From positions 1 to 6,711 of the forward strand of contig CALWKP010000114.1 in assembly GCA_944381295.1 (NCBI GenBank): a stretch of DNA of 6,711 nucleotides, written 5' to 3'. A program made the position numbers and the translations under genes. Source of the DNA: an uncultured Clostridia bacterium. Lineage in GTDB: Bacteria > Bacillota > Clostridia > Oscillospirales > Acutalibacteraceae. This document shows, one piece after another, positions 1 to 5,331 of this stretch; the stretch's first letter is position 1, and every line of letters starts with the position of its first letter. The notes under the pieces are model-generated. The model ran no database searches, was not told the origin of the DNA, and saw nothing but the letters and a program-made list of their open reading frames with translations.

Positions 1-1218
1 CTGTCCGGTGGCAAGGCCAATCTGGTTGCCGTAAGAGCTGTATCCGGCAGCCGCCCCCGTAGTGATCTTGCGGGTCGGCAGCTTACCATGGAGCGTATCT
101 TCAAATGCGGTACGCGGGTCACCGGAACCGGTCACACGCATCGCCTGATATACATAGGCGCGGCCGGAAAGCGGGTCACGGATGGCTCCGCCCAAGCAAG
201 TCGCCGCACCGCCAAACGGTTCAATCTCCGTGGGATGATTATGGGTCTCGTTCTTGAACTGTACCAGCCATTTTTCTACTTTGCCGTCGATTTCTACCGG
301 CACTTCGATCGAACATGCATTGATTTCTTCGCTGACATCCAGGTCAGGAATCAGACCGCGTTTGCGCAGCAGTTTCATGCCGATCACCGCCATATCCATC
401 AGGGATACCGGACGGTCGGTCTCGCCGTAAACTTCGCCGCGCGCGTCATAATAGGCGTCAAGCGCCTGCTCGATCGCTCCCGACAGTTTTCCTTCCTGGA
501 TCTTTATCGAATTCAGGCGGGTCAGGAACGTTGTATGGCGGCAGTGGTCGGACCAATAGGTGTCGATCACGCGGAGTTCTGTCACAGAGGGGTCGCGGTG
601 TTCGGTGTCGCGGAAATAGCCCTGGCAGAATTTCAGGTCTTCCAGGCTCATCGCAAACCCCATGCCGCCGTAATAGTTTTTCAGTTCCTCGTCATTCCAC
701 CCGATAAACCCGGTCACACGCGCCACGTCCGGCGGCACATCGGCTTTCAGGTCCAGCGACTCCGGCTTTTCGAGGGACGCCACACGGGATTCCACCGGGT
801 TGATGAGATAATGCTGGATTTTGACGAATTCTTCGTCGGAAAGGTCCCCTTTGATGGCCACGACACGCGCGGTCAGCACTTCGGGACGTTCGCCCTGGGT
901 GAGCAGCTGCGCGCACTGGGCGGCGGAATCCGCCCGCTGGTCGTATTGGCCGGGGAGGTATTCCATGGCGAAAACGCGATACCCGTCCAGCAGACAGGTT
1001 TCTTCATACAAGGTATCCACATTCGGTTCGGAAAAGATGGTCCCTTTGGCGGCGTCGAATTCTTCGGCGGATAACCCGGAAACATCATACCGGTTCAGCA
1101 GCCGGAAGCCCTCAATAGCTTTCATCCCCAGATTTTCAATGAGGTCTGTTTTCATCTGTTGGGCCTCTACGTCGAAACCGGGCTTTTTTTCTACAAATAC
1201 TCTTCGTACGTCCGACAT
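1..1218 (-). CDS. purL: Phosphoribosylformylglycinamidine synthase, N-terminal 406 residues (runs off left edge)
   Basis: This is the N-terminal third of the single-chain FGAM synthase, which turns FGAR, glutamine and ATP into FGAM in step four of cytosolic purine synthesis. Translation from ATG at 1218 gives MSDVRRVFVEKKPGFDVEAQ and stays open for 406 codons to the window edge without a stop. The family is normally about 1,200-1,300 residues, so the rest of the synthase and the C-terminal glutaminase lie beyond position 1. Visible signatures are the linker motif TYWSDHCRHTTF (about residues 220-231) and the ATP/Mg-binding stretch NETHNHPTEIEPFGG (about 323-337), followed by LGGAIRDPLSGR. The start is supported by GGAGG at 1223-1227, 4 nt upstream, and by a promoter at 1280-1308. 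The preceding zinc operon ends in its own terminator at 1355-1382, so purL is probably transcribed separately. The family is certain. Assignment to the single-chain rather than the PurSLQ type rests on the presence of the long N-terminal domain before the linker. Confidence 0.96.
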   Translation of the reverse strand, partial: MSDVRRVFVEKKPGFDVEAQQMKTDLIENLGMKAIEGFRLLNRYDVSGLSAEEFDAAKGTIFSEPNVDTLYEETCLLDGYRVFAMEYLPGQYDQRADSAAQCAQLLTQGERPEVLTARVVAIKGDLSDEEFVKIQHYLINPVESRVASLEKPESLDLKADVPPDVARVTGFIGWNDEELKNYYGGMGFAMSLEDLKFCQGYFRDTEHRDPSVTELRVIDTYWSDHCRHTTFLTRLNSIKIQEGKLSGAIEQALDAYYDARGEVYGETDRPVSLMDMAVIGMKLLRKRGLIPDLDVSEEINACSIEVPVEIDGKVEKWLVQFKNETHNHPTEIEPFGGAATCLGGAIRDPLSGRAYVYQAMRVTGSGDPRTAFEDTLHGKLPTRKITTGAAAGYSSYGNQIGLATGQ

Positions 1219-1279
1219 TTTTCCTCCGTTCCGCCGCCGTAACAGCGGCCGCAATACAAAATTCTCAGGATTATCTATC

Positions 1280-1308
1280 ATTTTAACATAAGCTGCGCAG
1301 GTTATAAA
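1280..1308 (-). promoter_or_regulatory. Putative sigma-A promoter of purL with palindrome in spacer
   Basis: On the minus strand, TTTATA (1303-1308) serves as a -35 box with 4 of 6 consensus bases. It is followed by a 17-nt spacer and TAAAAT (1280-1285) as a -10 box with 5 of 6. The start would fall near 1273, giving a leader of about 55 nt, too short for a purine riboswitch. The spacer holds CTGCGCAG, an 8-bp perfect palindrome at 1293-1300, which extends to 14 bp with one mismatched pair. This could be an operator. It does not resemble the Bacillus PurBox. A GC-rich hairpin (GCCGC/GCGGC) lies in the leader just before the Shine-Dalgarno. Confidence 0.5.
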
Positions 1309-1354
1309 GTGCGGCAGGCAGAGATTTTTGAAACATTTCCACTTTTCACAAAGA

Positions 1355-1382
1355 AAGCGTCCCGCCGGGAAGCGGAACGCTT
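1355..1382 (-). terminator. Rho-independent terminator of the zinc ABC operon
   Basis: On the minus strand AAGCGTTCCGC pairs with GCGGGACGCTT to make an 11-bp stem (one G-T pair) closed by the 6-nt loop TTCCCG. The stem runs straight into TCTTTGTG. It starts 30 nt after the permease stop codon and lies before the purL promoter, so it separates the zinc operon from purL. The T-tract is short and interrupted, so some readthrough into purL is possible. Confidence 0.8.
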
Positions 1383-1411
1383 AATTTTCACGAAAAATCA
1401 TACCCCGAAAT

Positions 1412-2257
1412 TCAGGCGCGGGAGCGGAATCGATTGACAAGAAAGGTAACAAAGAATGCCGCAGCGGCTAAGAGGACAATGGTTCCACCGGCAGCAGTAC
1501 CACAGTAATAGGAAAGAATCAGTCCCGCAACCCCGGAGACAACAGAAATCAATACCGCAATGCCGTGGTATCCCCGCATGCTGCGCGCGACATTGCGGGC
1601 AGATGCTGCAGGGAGCACCAGAAGCGAATTAATAATCAGGACACCGACCCATTTGATGGAAACCGTGACGATGACGGCGACAATGATGACAAACAGTTTC
1701 TGGATCAGGCGGACGCGGATATCTTTGCTGGCGGCGAGGTCCGGGTTGATGCTGACAAGCAGCAATTTGTTGAAAAAGAAGAACCAAATGACCAGAACGC
1801 CGAGCAAAACAAAGAGGAGCAGAAGAATTTCAGAAGGTTGAACGGTAAGGATATCGCCGATGAGGTAAGAGGAATACTTGGCAAATCCGCCGGAAGCAGA
1901 AAGCAGGACCACGCCGAGAGCAAGACCGGTGGAAGAAAAGACGCCGATGATGGTATCAGCCGAAGAATTTCCGGAATCGAGGACCGCGGAGATTCCCAGG
2001 GCAAATAGCAGCGCAAAACCGAGCATGGAGAAAAGATAGTTATCCACGCCCATCAGAACGCCGATGGCGATACCGGTCAACGCGGAGTGGCCGAGAGCAT
2101 CGGAAAAAAAGGACATGCGGTTATTGACGACCATCGTACCGACCAAACCAAAAAGCGGAGTAATCAACAGGACCGCTAACAAAGCATTTTTCATGTAGTG
2201 GAACTCTGCCCAGTCGAACGGAAGAAGCGTTTCCATCAGTTGATAAATAGCGTCCAT
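1412..2257 (-). CDS. znuB: Zinc (metal) ABC transporter permease, ZnuB/AdcB type
   Basis: This is the integral-membrane subunit of a high-affinity Zn2+ importer (ABC-3 permease family). It should act as a dimer in the cytoplasmic membrane with the ATPase encoded just upstream. The 281-residue protein is almost entirely hydrophobic, with about eight candidate membrane spans between residues 24 and 276. It carries the family stretch MSFFSDALGHSALTGIAIG (48-66). INPDLAASKDI (170-180) probably belongs to a cytoplasmic loop, and the C-terminal half has the usual KWVGVLIINSLLVLPAASAR (202-221). The chosen start is ATG at 2257. It shares one base with the ATPase stop (TGATG), and GGAGGG sits 8 nt upstream. 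A TTG one codon earlier at 2260 is also in frame but less likely. The overlap implies translational coupling. Length is normal for the family. Zinc rather than manganese is inferred from the partner binding protein. Confidence 0.93.
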   Translation of the reverse strand: MDAIYQLMETLLPFDWAEFHYMKNALLAVLLITPLFGLVGTMVVNNRMSFFSDALGHSALTGIAIGVLMGVDNYLFSMLGFALLFALGISAVLDSGNSSADTIIGVFSSTGLALGVVLLSASGGFAKYSSYLIGDILTVQPSEILLLLFVLLGVLVIWFFFFNKLLLVSINPDLAASKDIRVRLIQKLFVIIVAVIVTVSIKWVGVLIINSLLVLPAASARNVARSMRGYHGIAVLISVVSGVAGLILSYYCGTAAGGTIVLLAAAAFFVTFLVNRFRSRA

Positions 2258-3003
2258 CAACGGTTCCCTCCTTTTGGCAGGCCAAAAATTTCCCGGACTT
2301 CTCTACTGGCCATGACCTTGGCAACATCGCCGCACAAAAGGACAGTACGGTCCAGAACGACCGCGCGGGTAGCATAAGCCTCCACATGGGAAAGATCATG
2401 AGAAACCAATAATACCGGCATATTGTGTTCCCGGCGCATAGTTGTGACGAGTTCATAAAACGCACCGATCCCTTTCCGGTCTACGGCGGAAACCGGTTCA
2501 TCGAGCAGCAGAAGATCTGGGCGCGGGGTCAAAGCGAATGCCAGCAGGACGCGCTGTAATTCCCCGCCGGAAAGTGTCCCGAGTCGTTTCCGCAGCAGGT
2601 CCGGCTGCGCCCCTACTGTCCGCAAAAGTTCTGCTGCCTGGTCCATGCGGCGTTTTCGGTAGCCAAACCATACAGGACGGTGCTCGTCATTGGCGCAAAG
2701 CAAGTCAGCAGCCGTCACCGGCGCACTGCGGTCGAACACCAGGTTCTGCGGCACGTACCCGATATGCGGTTTTCTCACAGGGTTCCCGTTCGGGTCGCTG
2801 AAACAGATTTCGCCGGTATAGGGGATGCGTCCGAGCAAAGCTTTGAGCAGGGTTGTTTTTCCGGCGCCGTTGCGCCCGATCAGCGCCATGATCTCGCCGT
2901 GATGTACATCAAACGAGACATGCTCCAACAAAGCTTCCCCGCCTTTTTTCACGGAAACATCCCGAATCTGTACACTGCATTTGCATTCCGCTGTTGCCAT
3001 CAT
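2257..3003 (-). CDS. znuC: Zinc (metal) ABC transporter ATP-binding protein, ZnuC/AdcC type
   Basis: This is the cytoplasmic ATPase that powers the zinc importer. All nucleotide-binding motifs are intact in the 248-residue protein: Walker A GRNGAGKTT (43-51), Q-loop YVPQ (83-86), ABC signature LSGGELQR (144-151), Walker B DLLLLDEP (163-170), D-loop SAVD (172-175) and the H-loop histidine in SHD (201-203). ATG at 3003 directly follows the TAA of the binding-protein gene (3004-3006), with AGGAGG 11 nt upstream inside the end of that gene. A second ATG at 3000 is possible but sits further from the ribosome site. The stop overlaps the permease start by one base. Gene order (binding protein, ATPase, permease) and close packing identify it as the metal-type ATPase. 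The domain alone would only show a generic ABC importer ATPase. Confidence 0.93.
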   Translation of the reverse strand: MMATAECKCSVQIRDVSVKKGGEALLEHVSFDVHHGEIMALIGRNGAGKTTLLKALLGRIPYTGEICFSDPNGNPVRKPHIGYVPQNLVFDRSAPVTAADLLCANDEHRPVWFGYRKRRMDQAAELLRTVGAQPDLLRKRLGTLSGGELQRVLLAFALTPRPDLLLLDEPVSAVDRKGIGAFYELVTTMRREHNMPVLLVSHDLSHVEAYATRAVVLDRTVLLCGDVAKVMASREVREIFGLPKGGNR

Positions 3004-3867
3004 TTAACTCAACGCCTCCTCTAAGACTTCCATGTTTTTTCGCATCGCATCCAGATAGGCGTCTTTCGTCTCTTCGCCTGTCACGCAGGGGTCCAAAAAA
3101 TACAGGGTCGCGCCGCTTTCTTCCGCGATAATGTTCGCCGCGGATTCCGGGTACTGCGGTTCTGCAAATACAGCTTTCACATCGGTTTCTTCGATCAGCC
3201 GGATGGTATCCGCCAGTTCTTTAGCGCTTGGCTGGCTATCCGGTTCCCGGTTGACGACCCGGACGATTTCCAGGCCAAATTCCTCAGCAAAATAGGGGAA
3301 TGCTTCATGAAATGTGATGATTTGGCGGTTAGGCAGAGGATCGATTGCCTGGTGCATTTCGTCACGCAGGGATTCCAGTTTTTCCTGATATGCCTGTGCA
3401 TTTGCGCGATAGATTTCCGCGTGTTCAGGGTCTGCTGCGCACAGACCATCCGCAATGGTCCCAACCTGCTGAATATAGTTGCTGATCGACACCCACAAAT
3501 GGGAATTATCATCCAACACTTCCAATCCCTGACTGGAATCCACGACCGTCAGGTCAGGAAGCTGTTCTGTTACCTTATCGAGAAAACTTTCCATTCCTGC
3601 GCCGTTAATGACAAACACATCCGCCTGCTCGAGGTTTTTCATATCCGAGGACTGCAACTGATAATCATGAAGACATCCGGTCTGCTGACCAGCCATATTA
3701 TCGACCTGAACACCGTCGATCCCGTCGGTGATGTTGATGGTCATAATGTACATCGGATAAAATGACGTAACGATACGGAATGAGGCATCGGACTGTGGTG
3801 CAGCGCATCCAGATGCGCAAAAACAAGAGAAAAGAACGGCAAAAAGAACGGATAAAAGTCGTTTCAT
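3004..3867 (-). CDS. znuA: Zinc ABC transporter substrate-binding lipoprotein, ZnuA/AdcA type
   Basis: This extracellular lipoprotein of the cluster A-I family captures metal and hands it to the permease. The 287 residues start with a signal peptide (MKRLLSVLFAVLFSCFC) and a lipobox ASGC, with Cys21 as the likely lipidated residue. Probable metal ligands, placed by family pattern, are His67 in LHDY, His123 in SHLW, His187 in TFHEAF and Asp259 in FLDP. Histidine rather than glutamate at the third position favours zinc over manganese. The usual histidine-rich loop before the second ligand is absent, and the protein is slightly short for the family (about 300). The start is ATG at 3867, with AGGAGG 4 nt upstream. 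The frame stays open to 3936, but that extension crosses the promoter and operator and would precede the signal peptide, so it is rejected. First gene of a three-gene operon. Confidence 0.93.
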   Translation of the reverse strand: MKRLLSVLFAVLFSCFCASGCAAPQSDASFRIVTSFYPMYIMTINITDGIDGVQVDNMAGQQTGCLHDYQLQSSDMKNLEQADVFVINGAGMESFLDKVTEQLPDLTVVDSSQGLEVLDDNSHLWVSISNYIQQVGTIADGLCAADPEHAEIYRANAQAYQEKLESLRDEMHQAIDPLPNRQIITFHEAFPYFAEEFGLEIVRVVNREPDSQPSAKELADTIRLIEETDVKAVFAEPQYPESAANIIAEESGATLYFLDPCVTGEETKDAYLDAMRKNMEVLEEALS

Positions 3868-3876
3868 AGATCCTCC

Positions 3877-3899
3877 TAAATGCAAATAATTTGCATTTA
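3877..3899 (-). promoter_or_regulatory. Zur/Fur-family operator, 23-bp perfect palindrome
   Basis: The arms TAAATGCAAAT (3877-3887) and ATTTGCATTTA (3889-3899) are exact reverse complements around one central A. The core TGCAAATnATTTGCA has the 7-1-7 layout of Fur-family boxes. It covers the expected transcription start and touches the znuA Shine-Dalgarno, so a bound repressor would block initiation. Upstream of a zinc importer, the natural reading is a Zur box that represses when zinc is plentiful. The half-site TGCAAAT differs from the Bacillus Zur half-site (TCGTAAT), so the exact regulator is inferred. Confidence 0.85.
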
Positions 3900-3901
3900 C
3901 C

Positions 3902-3930
3902 ATCATATCCCCTTTCCCCCAAAATGTCAA
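3902..3930 (-). promoter_or_regulatory. Near-consensus sigma-A promoter of the zinc operon
   Basis: On the minus strand there is a perfect -35 TTGACA (3925-3930), an exact 17-nt G-rich spacer and TATGAT (3902-3907) as a -10 with 5 of 6 consensus bases. The start is predicted at about 3895, inside the palindrome, leaving a leader of roughly 28 nt. Such a strong promoter fits a gene set kept off by a repressor and strongly induced when zinc is scarce. Confidence 0.9.
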
Positions 3931-4154
3931 GCCCACGCCCGCGTCGTGACCTCCGCCTGGCTGTCAGCGGGAGACTTCCCTAGCACCCGCATTTTTTCCG
4001 AGAGCAGAAACAGACTCCCATAGAGCTAAGTGATGACGGTCCCTAAAAGTTTTCATGTTTTTGTTCAAAAAAGGTGGGGGTTATAACACCCCTGTCCTTT
4101 TGTCTTTAGGGAGCTTGTTGCAACGCAAGAAACTCTTTTTCTTAAAAAGGCAGA
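3931..4154. other. Intergenic stretch between zinc operon promoter and xre terminator; no gene seen
   Basis: No credible coding frame is present on either strand. The part nearest the zinc promoter is GC-rich and holds a small hairpin, GCGGG (3967-3971) with CCCGC (3986-3990), followed by six Ts at 3992-3997. That looks like a plus-strand terminator, but there is no plus-strand gene to end. Around 4040-4112 is a nested inverted repeat, listed separately. A plus-strand frame of 61 codons (4055-4240) runs through that repeat and the xre terminator, has no ribosome site and is not a gene. Confidence 0.5.
4040..4112. repeat. Nested inverted repeat, possible terminator, REP-like element or structured RNA
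   Basis: Three concentric pairings can be drawn. The outer arms are TCCCTAAAAG (4040-4049) and CTTTAGGGA (4104-4112), nine pairs with one bulged A. The middle arms are AAAAGG (4069-4074) and CCTTTT (4096-4101). The inner arms are GGGGGT (4076-4081) and ACACCCC (4086-4092), with a bulged A and a TATA loop. Read on the minus strand, the inner stem is followed by CCTTTTTT, as in an intrinsic terminator. It lies beyond the xre terminator, so it may be a backup terminator or the remains of a small mobile repeat. Confidence 0.55.
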
Positions 4155-4178
4155 AAGGCGCCCCTTTCGGGACGCCTT
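4155..4178 (-). terminator. Rho-independent terminator of the xre gene
   Basis: On the minus strand AAGGCGTCCC pairs with GGGGCGCCTT (10 bp, one G-T pair) around a GAAA tetraloop, followed by TCTGCCTTTTT. It begins 36 nt after the xre stop codon. The T-rich tail is on the minus side only, which fixes the direction. It insulates the zinc operon from the regulator gene. Confidence 0.85.
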
Positions 4179-4213
4179 GTCTATCAAGATGGTTTTTTAA
4201 AGGGAAGGACGGC

Positions 4214-4456
4214 TTATTCACGCCCAAACAAAGAATCTAGGGATACCTTCAAAATTTTTGAAATGGCATCAATTTCAATATCGGTAACAGCTCTTTGACC
4301 GTTTTCAATACGGGAAATCGACCCGCGGCAAGTATAAACCGCCAGAAGTTCCAATTTTTCGGATAATTGTTTCTGGCTTATTCCGGCTCGCATCCGGGCT
4401 TCTTTGATACGGGGACCAATAATATTCTGTTTTTCGGAATCAAGAATTCTCTTCAT
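4214..4456 (-). CDS. Small XRE-family (Cro/CI-type) transcriptional regulator
   Basis: The 80-residue protein is a single lambda-repressor-like helix-turn-helix domain with no sensor domain, so it is expected to be a DNA-binding dimer. The recognisable pattern is IGPRIKEARMRAGISQKQLS (13-32), then RGSISRIENGQR (44-55) and a closing ISKILKVSLDSLFG (65-78). Between the scaffold helix (LSEKL) and the recognition helix (GSISRIENG) there are about five more residues (ELLAVYTCR) than in the usual GVSRST-type turn. This extended form recurs in Clostridia. The start is ATG at 4456, with an AGGTG ribosome site 5 nt upstream. The frame is open to 4630, but that extension reads through promoter elements and intergenic hairpins and is rejected. 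It has its own promoter and terminator. Its target is unknown; an AT-rich inverted repeat in its own promoter suggests self-regulation. Confidence 0.88.
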   Translation of the reverse strand: MKRILDSEKQNIIGPRIKEARMRAGISQKQLSEKLELLAVYTCRGSISRIENGQRAVTDIEIDAISKILKVSLDSLFGRE

Positions 4457-4474
4457 ATTGACACCTGAAATAGA

Positions 4475-4509
4475 AATATACCTAATATATGGGAAAAGTA
4501 AAGAGTCAA
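4475..4509 (-). promoter_or_regulatory. Putative promoter (and possible operator) of the xre gene
   Basis: On the minus strand two overlapping promoters can be read: TTTACT (4497-4502), 16 nt, TATATT (4475-4480); or TTGACT (4504-4509), 16 nt, TATTAG (4482-4487). The inverted repeat ATATA-CCTAA-TATAT (4476-4490) and the direct repeat of TATATT lie across the -10 region and could bind the regulator itself. The predicted start is within about 20 nt of the ATG, so the leader is very short. Confidence 0.5.
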
Positions 4510-4561
4510 CTATGGGACGAAAAAATAAATTTCCTGCAATCTTTCGTTCTTCATGATAAAT

Positions 4562-4594
4562 GGAATGCGAAAGCATAGGGTGCTTTCGCATTCC
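4562..4594. repeat. Perfect 14-bp hairpin upstream of xre
   Basis: GGAATGCGAAAGCA (4562-4575) and TGCTTTCGCATTCC (4581-4594) are exact reverse complements around the loop TAGGG. The stem is very stable, but neither side has a clear T-tract (minus side ATTTATC, plus side TGTTTG), so it is not a textbook terminator. It could end transcripts of the membrane-protein gene, or form one arm of the larger structured block that continues to 4680. Confidence 0.75.
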
Positions 4595-4606
4595 TGTTTG
4601 AAGACA

Positions 4607-4680
4607 AGCAGGTTCAGAGGGCTTTGTCAACGACGGCGCAGCCGTTCATTTTATCGTTGACAAAGATTTCTGGACCTGCT
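4607..4680. repeat. 74-nt two-tier inverted repeat (REP/MITE-like or structured RNA)
   Basis: The outer arms AGCAGGTTCAGA (4607-4618) and TCTGGACCTGCT (4669-4680) pair over 12 positions with one G-T. After a 3-nt internal loop, CTTTGTCAACGA (4622-4633) and TCGTTGACAAAG (4654-4665) pair perfectly over 12 more. At the tip is a small stem CGGC-GCA-GCCG (4634-4644), followed by the unpaired TTCATTTTA. There is no coding role and no flanking target duplication that I can see. The segment 4593-4612 can form a competing hairpin (CCTGTTTG with CAAGCAGG) that uses part of the outer arm. Copies elsewhere in the genome would mark it as a dispersed repeat. Confidence 0.75.
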
Positions 4681-4725
4681 ATGAATTTCTATTGCCATAC
4701 GAAAAATTTTCTGGTGCAACACATG

Positions 4726-5331
4726 TTATCCTTTGGCATATTCCTGAAACCGTTTTGCGGTACGGTACAGATAGACTAGTTTTAGGATACTCACAACAAT
4801 GGTGCCGATCAATGCGGCGAAAAATAATAGGATCCCCAGGAATGCGAAAATCAGCATCACAAGGATGATTCCGAACATACTAAGGAACATGGCAATAAAC
4901 CATTTCCAAAGACTTTTCCATTTTTCTGATAAAACAAGATCGACAGCTATAAGAATTTCGGCATGACCCTGGTATTCGTAGTATTCTCCAACAAGTGCTA
5001 TCACCGCCGCGGGCAGAAGGAAAATGATGGTCCAGGAACTGGAATCCGGGTCGCTGATAGAAAAAGCAGATGCTAAAGCGCTTGCTGTTACGGCAATCAA
5101 ACAACAGATACCAGAAGTGCGGTAACGGTTGTTTTCCCGGGACAGCACCAGTAGAATTGCCCCATAAGCAACGTGACATGCTATATGAAGGATCTGCCCT
5201 GGAACATATAACCATGGCAGCCATCCTGCGATATTTTGATTGATCAGCAGTTCTGCCACTGTTGCCGGTATGATTAGACAAAACAAGAGCCAAAGCCAGC
5301 GCCCGAAAAAACAGATTTCTGCGCAAGTTCT
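4726..5331 (-). pseudogene. Multi-pass membrane domain, C-terminal part of a frame-split gene
   Basis: This frame encodes about 201 residues of membrane protein of unknown function. It lacks a credible start: the first in-frame candidates are TTG codons inside the upstream cysteine-rich gene, and the residues before FFGRWLWLLFCLIIP look like out-of-frame noise. From there on it is clearly protein-like, with about six hydrophobic spans: WLWLLFCLIIPATVAELLI; a segment around LYVPGQILHIACHVAYGAIL; SGICCLIAVTASALASAF; WTIIFLLPAAVIALVGEYYE; and a long C-terminal region (IAMFLSMFGIILVMLIFAFL onward) able to cross twice. It ends in a basic tail KLVYLYRTAKRFQEYAKG. The frame is -1 relative to the cysteine-rich frame at 5274-5579, and the two join into a 284-residue product if one base is added or the ribosome slips. 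It is either a recent frameshift, a base-calling error in a homopolymer, or programmed frameshifting. No function can be named. Confidence 0.7.

Noticed and set aside
88..1074. Long plus-strand open frame of 328 codons
   Set aside because: It lies wholly antisense to purL, whose minus-strand translation contains unmistakable family motifs. The plus-strand product has no recognisable domain and no ribosome site.
821..1291. Plus-strand open frame of 156 codons over the purL start
   Set aside because: It is antisense to the purL N-terminus and promoter and has a low-complexity, serine-rich composition typical of a shadow frame.
1560..2008. Plus-strand frames opposite the permease gene
   Set aside because: Highly charged, repetitive products (many D, K, E, R) are the expected antisense reading of a hydrophobic membrane-protein gene.
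2258..2260. TTG start for the permease one codon upstream
   Set aside because: ATG at 2257 forms the usual TGATG coupling with the ATPase stop and has better ribosome-site spacing.
3868..3936. N-terminal extension of the zinc-binding protein from 3936
   Set aside because: It would run through the promoter -10 box and the palindrome and place residues before the signal peptide. ATG at 3867 has an AGGAGG site.
3967..3997. GCGGG/CCCGC hairpin followed by six Ts on the plus strand
   Set aside because: It has terminator shape, but the stem is only 5 bp with a long loop, and no plus-strand gene precedes it.
4055..4240. 61-codon plus-strand frame
   Set aside because: It overlaps a nested inverted repeat, the xre terminator and the end of xre in antisense. 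There is no Shine-Dalgarno and no domain.
4457..4630. N-terminal extension of the XRE regulator from 4630
   Set aside because: It translates the perfect hairpin and the promoter, begins within the larger repeat and lacks a ribosome site. The HTH domain is complete from ATG at 4456.
4562..4680. CRISPR-like repeats
   Set aside because: The repeats are inverted, not direct and evenly spaced, and there are no cas genes in the window.
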